A stretch of DNA of 64,000 nt from Gemmatimonas sp. Its GTDB lineage: Bacteria; Gemmatimonadota; Gemmatimonadetes; Gemmatimonadales; Gemmatimonadaceae. A program made the position numbers and the translations under genes. The number at the start of each line of letters is the position of its first letter. Within the stretch, counting starts at the first letter, position 1. Shown here one piece after another: positions 25,032 through 33,222 of the stretch. The stretch is taken from assembly GCF_027531815.1 (NCBI RefSeq), contig NZ_JAPZSK010000017.1, forward strand, positions 1 through 64,000, given 5' to 3'. The notes below the pieces were generated by a model. It made no database searches, was not told where the DNA came from, and saw only the letters and a list, made by a program, of their open reading frames with translations.

Positions 25032-26075
25032 ATGGGCCCGTCGACCCGATCTCCCAACCATCCGCCAAAGTCGTATCGCCCGGCCTGGTGGCTTCCCGAT
25101 CCGCACACCGCCACGCTCTGGGGCCGTCTGGGCCGCCGGGAGCCGCGTCTGGCGCTGCACACGGAGCGGTGGGACACCCCCGATGGCGACTTCGTGGAGC
25201 TGGTGCGTCAGGAGGGCGCGCACGGTGCCACCAGTCCGCGGCTGCTGCTGTTCCACGGCCTCGAGGGCGGGGCCCACTCGCATTACGCCCGGGCCATGTT
25301 CCGCGAGGCCCGCGCCCGTGGCTGGGCCGCCGACCTGCTGCTCTTTCGCACCTGTGGTTCTGAGCCGAACCGCCTGGCGCGCAGCTACCACTCGGGGGAG
25401 ACCAGCGACCCTCGGTGGGTGGTCGAGCAGATCGTGCAGGCCTATCCGGAGGCGCCGCTCGGTCTCGTGGGCGTGAGCCTTGGCGGCAATGTGCTGTGCA
25501 AGCTGCTGGGCGAAAATGGCGATGATCTGCCGCCCGAGGTTCGGGGGGCCGTGGCCATGTCGGTGCCCTTCGACCTGGCGGCCGCGTCGCGGCACATCGG
25601 GCGCGGCTTCGGCGCGGTGTACGAGAAGTTCTTCCTCAAGTCGCTCATCCCCAAGGCGCTCGCCAAGATTGCCCGTCACCCCGAGTTGGCGTCGCTGCGC
25701 ACCGTGGCCCGCGCACGCACCCTGTGGGAGTTCGACGATGCGTTCACGGCGCCGCTGCACGGGTTCGCCGACGCGGCCGACTACTATGCGCGCGCCAGCT
25801 CGCTGCCGTTCCTGCCAGGTATCCGGCGTCCCACGCTGCTGCTGAGCGCGGTGGACGACCCGTTCCTGCCCCCGGCGGTGCTCGACCGGGTGCGGGCGGC
25901 GGTACAGGGGGTGGCGGCCGTGGAGCTGGAGTTCCCCGCGCGCGGCGGACACGTGGGATTCACGTCGTACACCCGCCCGTGGCGGCCGTGGTACTACGGC
26001 GAGTGGCGGGCGGCGGAATTCCTCGCGTCCCGCTTCGATCAACGGAACGGACCCGTTGATCCACGGGCACCGTAG
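25032..26075 (+). CDS. YheT-like alpha/beta-hydrolase
   Basis: 347 residues of the UPF0017/YheT group of alpha/beta hydrolases. It begins with the family feature PAWWLPDPHTATLWGRL and has the oxyanion region LLLFHGLEGGAHSHYARAM and FRTCGSEPNRLARSYHSGE. The catalytic set is Ser in GVSLGGNV, Asp in SAVDDPFLP, and His in ARGGHVGF. These enzymes hydrolyse short esters in vitro and their natural substrate is unsettled. It is cytoplasmic, with no signal peptide. Divergent from the symporter gene; the gap is 64 bases. Confidence 0.88.
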   Translation: MGPSTRSPNHPPKSYRPAWWLPDPHTATLWGRLGRREPRLALHTERWDTPDGDFVELVRQEGAHGATSPRLLLFHGLEGGAHSHYARAMFREARARGWAADLLLFRTCGSEPNRLARSYHSGETSDPRWVVEQIVQAYPEAPLGLVGVSLGGNVLCKLLGENGDDLPPEVRGAVAMSVPFDLAAASRHIGRGFGAVYEKFFLKSLIPKALAKIARHPELASLRTVARARTLWEFDDAFTAPLHGFADAADYYARASSLPFLPGIRRPTLLLSAVDDPFLPPAVLDRVRAAVQGVAAVELEFPARGGHVGFTSYTRPWRPWYYGEWRAAEFLASRFDQRNGPVDPRAP

Positions 26076-26103
26076 AAACAGCTCGCCGAAGTACACGGAG
26101 CAA

Positions 26104-26142
26104 CGGAGACACGGAGAACTGATGGTTGTCCCCGTGTCTCCG
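26104..26142 (+). terminator. Hairpin after the YheT-like gene
   Basis: Perfect 11-bp stem CGGAGACACGG/CCGTGTCTCCG with a 17-base loop, 29 bases past the stop codon. There is no long T-run, so termination strength is uncertain. The rest of 26076-26252 shows no gene. Confidence 0.5.
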
Positions 26143-26252
26143 CGCCTTCGTGGGCTCCGACGAGCTCTTCTGTAAGTACTTTCGGAGTCTTGGGTTTTGG
26201 GTCGCCTCGATTTTCTTGAGAGGCTGGTCCACCCGTCCGTCACCCCGTCGCC

Positions 26253-26834
26253 TTGCCTGCCGTGTCCGTCGTCGCCGTGGTCTCACTCGTCCTCTTCGTC
26301 GCCGGTCTGCTGCTCGGCGTGACCGCCATGCTGCACGGCACCGAGCGCCCGGTGGCCCCCACGGTCGCGCCGCACGAGCGCCGCAGTGAGCATGACCCGG
26401 CCGCGGAGCCGTCGCCGGTAGCCAACCGGGCATCACTCGCGGCGCTCGCCTTCGGGTTCGGCCTCACTGGCTATCTCGCAGACCGCTCCCTCGGCTGGCC
26501 CTGGTGGGGCGCGCTGCTGGCCGCCCTTGCCGCCGGGGGCGCGGCCTTTTCCCTGCAGTCGCTGCTCATTGCCCGATGGGCGATTCCGCGTGCGCGCGCC
26601 GACGAGCCCGACCCCCGGTATCTGCTGCAGGGCACGCTCGCCCGTGTCACCCGCGAGGCAGACGGAAACGAAGCTGGCGAGCTCGTCTATGAGCTGGACG
26701 GGCACCAGTGCGTCCTGCCGGTGCGTTCGCTCGATGGGTCGGCGCTCAGCGTGGGCGACGACGTGGTGATCGACCGCGTAGAGGATGGCGTGGCGTTTGC
26801 CGAACTGTGGGCCGCGGTAGAGCAACGACTCTAG
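26253..26834 (+). CDS. Small membrane protein with C-terminal NfeD-like OB domain
   Basis: 193 residues: a first membrane segment (about 4-27, VVAVVSLVLFVAGLLLGVTA), a polar linker, two further segments (about 60-76 and 85-106), then a soluble domain (about 125-193) with ARVTREADGNEAGELVYELDG, CVLPVRSLDGSALSVGDDVVIDRVEDGVAFAE. The last part looks like an OB-fold as in NfeD proteins, which act with membrane-associated protein partners. I give it as NfeD-like rather than NfeD. The start is TTG 26253, directly after TCGCC with no RBS I trust. It is followed 11 bases later by the next small gene. Confidence 0.6.
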   Translation: MPAVSVVAVVSLVLFVAGLLLGVTAMLHGTERPVAPTVAPHERRSEHDPAAEPSPVANRASLAALAFGFGLTGYLADRSLGWPWWGALLAALAAGGAAFSLQSLLIARWAIPRARADEPDPRYLLQGTLARVTREADGNEAGELVYELDGHQCVLPVRSLDGSALSVGDDVVIDRVEDGVAFAELWAAVEQRL

Positions 26835-26845
26835 AGGAGAGTCCC

Positions 26846-27214
26846 ATGCCTGGACGCTGGAGCTGGACCGATGCCTGGATCTTCATTGCCGTCATTTCGG
26901 CGCTCCAGCTCAGCATGTTCGTACTGCTCACGAAGATCTACCTCGTGATGCTCCCCGAGGGCGAAAACTGCCCCGTGTGCGACTGCGATACGCTCTCCAT
27001 GGAACGCTCGGGATGGCGCCGCCTGCTTGGGGGACGCTTCCGTCACAGCTGGTGCATTGACTGCGGATGGGCTGGGCTGCACCGGCGCAGCGATGCCTGG
27101 ATGGCCCAGCACCGCCCCCGCTGGCGCCCCTTTGCGCGTCAGCTCCCCGCGTCCATGACGAAGAGCCGCAGCCACGCGGGCCAGTTGCCGCTCAACTCGA
27201 AGAAATCGTCGTAG
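26846..27214 (+). CDS. Small membrane-anchored Cys-rich (zinc-ribbon-like) protein
   Basis: 122 residues. ATG 26846 has a good RBS (GAGGAGA). One N-terminal membrane helix (about 8-33) is followed by a loop with CPVCDCDTL and, later, WCIDCGWAG, an arrangement of two CxxC pairs typical of a zinc ribbon. The last 35 residues overlap, in the opposite direction, the 3' end of the next gene by 76 bases. No family recognised; the overlap makes the C-terminus look acquired by loss of an earlier stop. Possible role: an accessory to the preceding membrane protein. Confidence 0.6.
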   Translation: MPGRWSWTDAWIFIAVISALQLSMFVLLTKIYLVMLPEGENCPVCDCDTLSMERSGWRRLLGGRFRHSWCIDCGWAGLHRRSDAWMAQHRPRWRPFARQLPASMTKSRSHAGQLPLNSKKSS

Positions 27215-27429
27215 TACACGAGGCCATGGTCTTCGAGCTGGGCGATGAGGTCGGTGAGGGTGTCGTCGCCGACCAGCGGCCCAATGGCGATAAGGCCGCC
27301 CTCCACGCGAAACTCGTTGTCCGTGAGATTGAGCGCCTCGTCGACCTGCGCGCGCGTCAGACCGACGCGCTCGAACGCGCTTTTCGTGATGAGTAGCGTG
27401 GGCGCGGTGTGCGAGATGGTGATGGGCAT
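27139..27429 (-). CDS. Conserved-looking hypothetical protein, 96 aa
   Basis: An acidic, mostly helical 96-residue protein (MPITISHTAPTLLITKSAFE ... LEDHGLVYYDDFFELSG). Codon bias is like the neighbours and the start is a plain ATG. There is no signal peptide or membrane segment. I do not recognise it. It is convergent with the zinc-ribbon-like gene and divergent from mnmG across a palindromic intergenic element. Confidence 0.55.
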   Translation of the reverse strand: MPITISHTAPTLLITKSAFERVGLTRAQVDEALNLTDNEFRVEGGLIAIGPLVGDDTLTDLIAQLEDHGLVYYDDFFELSGNWPAWLRLFVMDAGS

Positions 27430-27437
27430 ATGGCAAG

Positions 27438-27534
27438 TTACAAGGGAGGGAGCGGGAAGCAGGGGGTCAGGTTGAAGGTGGTAGGTGCCTTCGTCCTTCT
27501 GCCTGATACCTTCCCCCTGCCCCCTCCCCTGTAA
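27438..27534. repeat. Imperfect inverted repeat of the CAGGGAGC/CCCTGC family
   Basis: Ends TTACAAGGGAGGG and CCCCTCCCCTGTAA pair, with further imperfect pairing of AAGCAGGGGG and CCCCCTGC inside. A similar structure with the same TTACAAGG-type end lies at 50083-50193. It fills the space between the small minus-strand gene and mnmG, so it must contain or flank the mnmG promoter. Confidence 0.6.
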
Positions 27535-27542
27535 TTTGACGC

Positions 27543-29510
27543 ATGTCCTCCGACCGCATCCCCTCCCCCACCAGTGCCTCCCTCGAAGCGTCGTTCGATG
27601 TCATCGTCGTGGGGGGTGGACATGCGGGCACCGAAGCTGCCGTGGCCGCGGCGCGGTGCGGGGCGCAGGTCGCGCTCATTACCGGCGCACTCGAGCAGAT
27701 CGGCCAGCTCTCCTGCAACCCGGCCATTGGCGGCATTGCCAAGGGCACCGTGGTCCGCGAGGTCGATGCCCTGGGGGGGATCATGGCGCGGGCCACCGAC
27801 CTCGCGTCGGTGCAGTTTCGCATGCTCAACCGCGGCAAGGGCCCGGCTGTGTGGGCGCCGCGGGCACAGTGTGATCGTGGTCTGTACCGGCGCGCGGTGC
27901 GCACGCTCCTCGAAGCGCAGCCCAACCTGCTCACCATGCAGGGCATGGTCGCGCGCCTGCTCTTTGACGAGAACGCGCGCGACGGTGACCGTCGGGTCGC
28001 CGGCGTGGAGACCGCCGAAGGTCGGCGATTTGGCGCGCGCGCCGTGGTGCTCACCACCGGCACCTTCGGACGCGGCACCATGCACATCGGCACCGGGACG
28101 CGCATCAGCGGCGGCCGTGCCGGCGAAGCGCCCAGTGTGATGCTGGGCGAACAGCTCGACGCGGTCGGACTCGACACCGCACGCTTCAAGACGGGCACAC
28201 CGCCACGCATCGATGGACGCAGCGTATGCTATGGCACGCTGGAACAGCAGGACAGCGAGATCGAGGCGTTCGACTATTCGTGGTCGCACTTCTGGACCAC
28301 CCCGCGCGTCACAGGCAACGAACACGGCGTGCGCTCGCGGCATCCCGTGCAGATGCCCTGCTGGATCACGTGGCTCGAAGGGCACGGCACGCAGCTCATA
28401 GCCGACCACATTGCGGAGTCGGCGATGTACGGCGGTGCCATCGCCTCGCGCGGGCCCCGCTATTGCCCGAGTGTCGAAGACAAGGTGGTGAAGTTCCCGG
28501 ACAAGCATCGGCATCAGCTCTTTCTCGAGCCGGAGGGACACGACACCACGGAGTTGTATGTGAACGGGCTCTCCACGAGCTTGCCCGCGCCGGTACAGCT
28601 GGAGGTGATGCGCACGGTGGCGGGACTCGAGAACGTGCGCATGACGCGTGCCGGCTACGCGATCGAATACGACTATTACCCGCCCACGCAGCTCGACGCC
28701 TCACTCGCCTCGCGCGCCATTCGCGGGCTGTACTTCGCCGGTCAGGTGAACGGCACGACCGGGTACGAAGAGGCGGCCGGCCAGGGGGTGATCGCGGGCA
28801 TCAATGCCGCGCGCAACACACAGGCTCGCGAGCCGCTCGTGCTGGGACGTGAAACGAGTTACATCGCCGTGCTGGTGAACGATCTGGTCACGCGCGGCGT
28901 GGACGAGCCCTATCGGCTGTTCACGTCGCGCAGTGAGTTCCGCCTCACGGTGCGTCAGGACAACGCGCTGGCGCGGCTCGGGCCCATCGCCGAACGCGAA
29001 GGGCTGCTCAGCGATGGCGAACGCGCGGTGATGGCCACGCGGCTTGAGGCCGTACGCGAAGCCATCCGGCTCGCCGAACGAACCAGCATGCCCCCCGAGA
29101 TCGCCGACCCGGTGCTGGAAGCGGTCGGGTCGCGGCCTCTGCTGCACGCCGTGCGCGCCGCCGAACTGGCCAAGCGCCAGGATGTCTCGCTGCAGGCGCT
29201 CCTCGAGGCCGTTGGGGTTGGAGCCGATCTGCCCGGCGATGCCGTGGTGGGCGCGGAGCTGGAGATCAAGTACGCCGGCTACTTCGAGAAGGAGCGCAGC
29301 CGCGCTGCTCGCCTGGAGGCACAGGGAATGGTTCGCCTCCCAGCTCATCTCGAATACGAGTCACTGCTGACGCTGTCCACGGAGGCCCGCCAGAAGCTGG
29401 CTCGGCTTCGCCCGGGCACCCTGGCACAGGCAAGCGCGATTCCTGGCATCAGTCCGGCGGATCTGCAAAACCTCCTGATGGAGCTGCGGAAGGCGCGCGC
29501 ATCTATATAG
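27543..29510 (+). CDS. mnmG: tRNA uridine-5-carboxymethylaminomethyl modification enzyme MnmG (GidA)
   Basis: 655 residues, the usual length. With MnmE it builds the cmnm5 group at U34 of certain tRNAs, using FAD. Visible features are the Rossmann FAD motif (DVIVVGGGHAGTEAA, about 19-33), SCNPAIGGIAKG with a conserved Cys, VREVDALGG, FKTGTPPRIDGR, TTGYEEAAGQGVIAGINAA (second FAD contact) and the C-terminal helical domain (YAGYFEKERSRAARLE, PGTLAQASAIPGISPADLQNLL) that binds MnmE. Start ATG 27543. In many bacteria mnmG is followed by rsmG and then parA-parB near oriC; here parAB is present but rsmG is not adjacent. Confidence 0.97.
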   Translation: MSSDRIPSPTSASLEASFDVIVVGGGHAGTEAAVAAARCGAQVALITGALEQIGQLSCNPAIGGIAKGTVVREVDALGGIMARATDLASVQFRMLNRGKGPAVWAPRAQCDRGLYRRAVRTLLEAQPNLLTMQGMVARLLFDENARDGDRRVAGVETAEGRRFGARAVVLTTGTFGRGTMHIGTGTRISGGRAGEAPSVMLGEQLDAVGLDTARFKTGTPPRIDGRSVCYGTLEQQDSEIEAFDYSWSHFWTTPRVTGNEHGVRSRHPVQMPCWITWLEGHGTQLIADHIAESAMYGGAIASRGPRYCPSVEDKVVKFPDKHRHQLFLEPEGHDTTELYVNGLSTSLPAPVQLEVMRTVAGLENVRMTRAGYAIEYDYYPPTQLDASLASRAIRGLYFAGQVNGTTGYEEAAGQGVIAGINAARNTQAREPLVLGRETSYIAVLVNDLVTRGVDEPYRLFTSRSEFRLTVRQDNALARLGPIAEREGLLSDGERAVMATRLEAVREAIRLAERTSMPPEIADPVLEAVGSRPLLHAVRAAELAKRQDVSLQALLEAVGVGADLPGDAVVGAELEIKYAGYFEKERSRAARLEAQGMVRLPAHLEYESLLTLSTEARQKLARLRPGTLAQASAIPGISPADLQNLLMELRKARASI

Positions 29511-29916
29511 TACAGGGGCGAACGAACACGACACGGGAAACCCGAACTCACGTCCCGGAACTGATCCGTTGAGGGTAGGGAGTTTGGGTTCTGCGTGCTG
29601 GGTGTGCCCACGTCACACCCTCCCCGAACGCTGAACACCCGACGCTGGACCCTGAGCGGGTGTCGCTGTCAGTTCACCACGCGAACGAGCGGCATTGTGC
29701 GGGCGGCTGACGGCACGCCCGTTCAGGGCTGGGGGTCGTGCGTGAGGGGTGGTGGGCGGGTTCGGGAATGACCCTCGGAAAACTACTGGCATTATACTGG
29801 CGCTAGTAGCGTCATCAAGAAGCCAGCATGGAACATGCGAACTTCGGTTACGAACCGGTGTCTCCGTTGGTAGGATTGCGAAGACCCTCAACCAGTCGGC
29901 CGAGTGGCCGGGAGAC
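29511..29916 (+). promoter_or_regulatory. 406-base intergenic region with possible promoter
   Basis: No gene is seen. A TATACT at 29793-29798 could be a -10 box for the SIMPL gene, with a poor -35 (ATGACC, 29768-29773, 19-base spacer). It sits inside a small palindrome (CTACT...AGTAG, about 29783-29809). The first part (29511-29700) holds GGGTTCTGCGTGCTGGGTG-type text of unknown role. Confidence 0.3.
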
Positions 29917-30687
29917 ATGATGGCGATGCACGTGGAGCGAACGGAGCAGCCGATCCGGAGCACCCTGCTGGCGATGGCGGCGGGTGCGGTGGCCATGACG
30001 TTGATGAGCGCCGGCTTGGCGCATGGCCAGCAGCCGAGCGTCCCGCAGCCGCCCACGATTTTCGTGTCGGGGCGTGGTGAGGTACAGGTAGCCCCCGACC
30101 GGGCGCGGGTGCAGGTGGGCATGGAAACCCAGGCGCGCACGTCGCAGCTGGCCGCGCAGGAAAACAACCGGAAGCAGGCGTCCATTCTGGCGGCCGTTCG
30201 CAAGCTCGGCATCGCCGACGCAAACATCCAGACGCTCAACTACAGCGTGAGTCCGGTGCAACGCTACGACGAGAAGCTGCGCCGAGTCGTGATCGATGGC
30301 TACCAGGTCACGAACATCGTGCAGGTGGAGACGGAGCGGCTGGAGTTGGCGGGGCCGATCATCGACGCGGGGCTGTCGAACGGGGCGAACCGGGTGGCCG
30401 GGCTCGACTTCATCGTGAAGGACCGGGCGAAGGCACAGGATCAGGCGCTTACCGATGCCGTGACGTCTGCTCGCCGCCAGGCGGACGTAGCCGCCCGGGC
30501 CGCCGGCGGCATGATCGTCGAGCTCATCGAGCTCACGATCAACGAATTTGAGCGTCCGGAGCCGCGCGGCATGGTGGCCATGGCGATGAAAGCTGAAGCC
30601 GCCGACGCGCCCGCACCGATTGCCTCGGGCACCAATACCATCAGCGTGAGCGTGGGCACGCGCTGGCGCTTTGCCAAGAGCCCCTGA
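29917..30687 (+). CDS. SIMPL-domain (DUF541) periplasmic protein
   Basis: 256 residues. A hydrophobic leader (about 15-38, TLLAMAAGAVAMTLMSAGLAHGQ) is a likely signal peptide. The mature part is a complete SIMPL domain: TIFVSGRGEVQVAPDRARVQVG, then NRKQASILAAVRKLGI, NIQTLNYSVSPVQRYD, GYQVTNIVQVETERLE, NRVAGLDFIVKDRAKAQDQALTDAV, and the terminal NTISVSVGTRWRF. SIMPL proteins have unclear functions; some bind signalling partners or appear in oxidative-stress responses. Start ATG 29917 with GGAG four bases upstream. The gene lies between mnmG and the parS region, but nothing shows that it belongs to partitioning. Confidence 0.85.
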   Translation: MMAMHVERTEQPIRSTLLAMAAGAVAMTLMSAGLAHGQQPSVPQPPTIFVSGRGEVQVAPDRARVQVGMETQARTSQLAAQENNRKQASILAAVRKLGIADANIQTLNYSVSPVQRYDEKLRRVVIDGYQVTNIVQVETERLELAGPIIDAGLSNGANRVAGLDFIVKDRAKAQDQALTDAVTSARRQADVAARAAGGMIVELIELTINEFERPEPRGMVAMAMKAEAADAPAPIASGTNTISVSVGTRWRFAKSP

Positions 30688-30712
30688 GGCTCCCGCAGGG
30701 CATGTGCGCAAC

Positions 30713-30728
30713 TGTTTCACGTGAAACA
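30713..30728. other. parS site 1 (perfect consensus)
   Basis: TGTTTCACGTGAAACA, the exact 16-bp palindromic consensus bound by ParB in most bacterial chromosomes. It is 25 bases past the SIMPL stop and about 600 bases upstream of parA. Confidence 0.93.
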
Positions 30729-30756
30729 CCGTGATCTTTCCGCTCTGGCAGCGGAG

Positions 30757-30800
30757 GAAGCCCGCGGACCTGCCCCTGCAGCAGGGAAGCCGCGGGCTTC
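30757..30800 (+). terminator. Strong hairpin after the SIMPL gene and parS1
   Basis: Perfect 11-bp stem GAAGCCCGCGG/CCGCGGGCTTC around a 22-base loop, followed by TTCGTTG. Probably ends transcription of the SIMPL gene or insulates parS from it. The T-run is weak. Confidence 0.6.
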
Positions 30801-30813
30801 TTCGTTGCTCCCT

Positions 30814-31155
30814 CGATCAGTTCCCCCGCTGGTGACGCCGAACTGATGTGGGGAGAACCGGAGAACCCGGGAAAGGGAGGACGCTGGCCGCCGTGACCAC
30901 ATTTGCTGCAACAGCTCTGCTGCAACAGGTTTGCCGCGGAAGGTTCAAGGGCCCCCAGTTTCTCTGTTTCTCCGATTCTCCCCCGATCAGTTCCCCCCGC
31001 CGGTGACGCCGAACTGAGGTGGGGAGAAACGGAGAACCCGGGAAAGGGAGGGCGGTGGCCGCCGTGCTCGGAGTTGCCGCGACAGGAGTGCCGCGGAAAG
31101 CTCACCGGACACCCAATCATCTCCCTTTCTCCGATTCTCCCCCGATCAGTTCCAC
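30814..31155. repeat. Tandem hairpin repeats between the two parS sites
   Basis: Unit 1 (30814-30983, 170 bp) and unit 2 (30984-31142, 159 bp) are direct repeats, and a third copy is started at 31143. Both units begin CGATCAGTTCCCCC, contain GACGCCGAACTGA, then GGGGAGAA.CGGAGAACCC and GGGAAAGGGAGG, and end TTTCTCCGATTCTCCCC. Within a unit the GGGGAGAA-type start and the TTCTCCCC-type end are complementary, and CAGTTC/GAACTG form a smaller hairpin, so each unit folds on itself. The centres differ. No coding potential that I trust. With parS1 and parS2 on either side, the region from 30688 to 31326 contains no gene. Confidence 0.8.
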
Positions 31156-31205
31156 AGCGCGGGTTCCCCACCCGCTAGCCAACGCCGAGCCAGGCCATCG
31201 GGCCG

Positions 31206-31221
31206 CGTTTCACGTGAAACC
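31206..31221. other. parS site 2 (outer base pair changed)
   Basis: CGTTTCACGTGAAACC: the inner 14 bases match the parS consensus exactly, and only the outermost base on each side differs. It lies about 105 bases upstream of the parA start, on the promoter side, so ParB bound here could also repress parAB. Confidence 0.88.
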
Positions 31222-31326
31222 CGTAAACGGCGGGAGGGGCGGCTGGAATTTCGCCGCGCACCATGGTGAGCCGCACCGGATCCTCCTATACTTCGCCTCC
31301 CGCGAACCCCTCTCTCAGCCATCCCC

Positions 31327-32163
31327 GTGGGACGCATCCTCGCCATCGCCAACCAGAAGGGCGGAGTCGGCAAAACGACCACCGCCGTAAACCTCGCCGC
31401 CTCCCTCGCGGTCGCGGAGCAGCGCACGCTGCTCATCGACGCCGATCCGCAGGGGAACGCCACCTCCGGCTGTGGCATCAGCCGAGACGACTTCACCGCC
31501 AACACGTACGACGTGCTGCTGGGTGAAGCGACCGTCGATGAGGCGCTCGTGCGCGGGGTGCAGTTTCGTCATCTCGACGTGCTGCCCACGACTCCGGACC
31601 TCGCCGCGGTGGAGGTGGAGCTCGTCGATGCCGACGATCGCGTCTCGCGCATGCGGCAGGCGTTGGCTGGGGTGCGTGACCGCTATGACTTCATCCTCAT
31701 CGACTGCCCACCCAGCCTGGGGCTCATTACCCTCAACATGCTGGTGGCGGCTGACGCCCTGCTGATCCCCCTGCAGTGCGAATACTACGCGCTCGAGGGG
31801 TTGTCGCAGCTCATGGAGACGGTGCAGCGCGTGCAGGAGTCGCTCAATCCGGCGCTCGCGCTCGACGCGGTGCTGCTGACCATGTTCGACCCGCGCCTCA
31901 ACCTGTCGAAGCAGGTGGCCGCCGACGCGCGCACGCACTTCGGCGACCTGGTGCTCCAGACGGTCGTGCCACGCAACATTCGGCTGGCCGAAGCACCCAG
32001 CTTTGGCAAACCGATCGTGGTGTACGACGTGGCCTCGGTGGGCGCCCAGGCGTATATGGCCGTGGCGCGCGAGCTGATCGAGCGCGCCGCGCATTCGGCG
32101 CCCGCCGCGGCGCCCGCTGAGAACACCGGGCCCGCCGATGTCCCCGTGGAGGGCGCCCCGTGA
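31327..32163 (+). CDS. parA: Chromosome-partitioning ATPase ParA (Soj)
   Basis: 278 residues, a short-type ParA without an N-terminal HTH. Deviant Walker A is NQKGGVGKTTTAVNLA (about 9-24) with both signature lysines. Walker A' is LLIDADPQGNATSG, and Walker B is FILIDCPPSLGLIT. Further on are DPRLNLSKQVAADAR and TVVPRNIRLAEAPSFGKPI, typical of Soj. It binds DNA as an ATP dimer and pulls or positions ParB-parS complexes. Start GTG 31327; the next gene overlaps by GTGA, so parA and parB are translated together. A Pro/Ala-rich tail of about 25 residues is unusual but harmless. Confidence 0.97.
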   Translation: MGRILAIANQKGGVGKTTTAVNLAASLAVAEQRTLLIDADPQGNATSGCGISRDDFTANTYDVLLGEATVDEALVRGVQFRHLDVLPTTPDLAAVEVELVDADDRVSRMRQALAGVRDRYDFILIDCPPSLGLITLNMLVAADALLIPLQCEYYALEGLSQLMETVQRVQESLNPALALDAVLLTMFDPRLNLSKQVAADARTHFGDLVLQTVVPRNIRLAEAPSFGKPIVVYDVASVGAQAYMAVARELIERAAHSAPAAAPAENTGPADVPVEGAP

Positions 32164-33179
32164 CCCCGGAACCACCGCGCCGTCTGGGCCGCGGGCTCGA
32201 TGCCCTGCTGGCCCGACGAGAGCCTGCCAAGACCGCTCCCGCCCCGGGCGCCGGCGCGACCGGGGCAGGGACAGCGGACACTGCGTCCGCAGCAGCCGCC
32301 ATGTCGCCGTCCGTGTCGCCCCCCGTGGCGACCGCGCCGGCGGACGACGCCAATGCGGCCGGCACCCTGCGCACGCTCAAGCTGTCGGAGATTCGCCCCA
32401 ATCCCTTCCAGCCGCGAAAGGAATTCCGACCGGATGAATTGGCCGACCTTGAGAACAGCCTGCGCACCAATGGGCTGCTCCAGCCCATCACCGTGCGTCC
32501 AACTCCTGGCGGCAGCGGGTACGAGCTGATCGCCGGCGAGCGGCGCTACCGCGCGGCCAGCCGGCTGGGGTGGACGGAGATCCCGGCGTTGGTGAAGCCC
32601 GTCGACGACCGCATGCTGGCGACGCTGGCGATGATCGAGAATCTGCAGCGGGCCGACCTCGATCCGATCGAAGAAGCCGACGGATACCAGCGCCTCATCG
32701 ACGACTTCGCGCTGACCAACCAGGAAGTGGCCGACGTGGTGGGCAAGGACCGCTCGACGGTGGCCAACGCCCTCCGCCTGCGGCAGCTCCCCGCCAGCGT
32801 GCGCCGCCTGCTGCAGGACAAGCAGCTGACGGCCGGTCATGCGCGAGCGCTGCTTCCCCTCGCCACAGAGCGGGCCATCGTGGACATGGCGCGCGACGTG
32901 GTGGCGAACGGCTGGTCGGTGCGCGAAGTCGAGCGTCGGGTGCACGCTGGGCGCCCCAAGCCGCCTGCTGCCGGAAAGAAAGCGGACGCCTCGGCCGCTC
33001 CCACCGGGGGGGCGTCAGGCGCCGTGGTGCGGCAGATCGAGGAAAAGCTGCGCCGGAAACTGCAGACGGGCGTGTCCATTCAGTTGACAGCGAAGGACAA
33101 AGGCGAAGTACGCATCGCCTTTTTTTCCAACGACGACCTCGAGCGCCTGCTCGAGGTACTTGGAATCGCCCTGGATTGA
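32160..33179 (+). CDS. parB: ParB/Spo0J centromere-binding CTPase
   Basis: 339 residues. An Ala/Pro-rich N-terminal region (about 1-60) is followed by the ParB N-terminal CTPase domain (LSEIRPNPFQPRKEF, GLLQPITVRP, LIAGERRYRAASRLGW) and ENLQRADLDPIEEADGYQ. The helix-turn-helix that recognises parS is in LTNQEVADVVGKDRSTVANALRLRQLP. The C-terminal dimerisation domain follows the Ala/Pro linker (IEEKLRRKLQTGVSI ... DDLERLLEVLGI). It loads and slides on DNA from parS using CTP, and recruits SMC. Start GTG 32160, overlapping the parA stop; two parS sites lie upstream. Confidence 0.97.
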   Translation: MTPEPPRRLGRGLDALLARREPAKTAPAPGAGATGAGTADTASAAAAMSPSVSPPVATAPADDANAAGTLRTLKLSEIRPNPFQPRKEFRPDELADLENSLRTNGLLQPITVRPTPGGSGYELIAGERRYRAASRLGWTEIPALVKPVDDRMLATLAMIENLQRADLDPIEEADGYQRLIDDFALTNQEVADVVGKDRSTVANALRLRQLPASVRRLLQDKQLTAGHARALLPLATERAIVDMARDVVANGWSVREVERRVHAGRPKPPAAGKKADASAAPTGGASGAVVRQIEEKLRRKLQTGVSIQLTAKDKGEVRIAFFSNDDLERLLEVLGIALD

Positions 33180-33222
33180 ATCACACAGGCGCCACAAATG
33201 CGCCACTATCAGGACAAAAACC

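Noticed and set aside
23708-25033. Longer symporter starting at the ATG near 25033
   Set aside because: It adds a Pro/Tyr-rich leader not seen in the family and would overlap the start of the divergent hydrolase gene.
30903-31178. 91-codon ORF in the parS region
   Set aside because: Composed entirely of the tandem hairpin repeats; odd amino-acid composition and no RBS.
30688-31326. Replication origin
   Set aside because: parS sites suggest oriC is not far, but I see no cluster of DnaA boxes (TTATCCACA-like) and no AT-rich stretch here.
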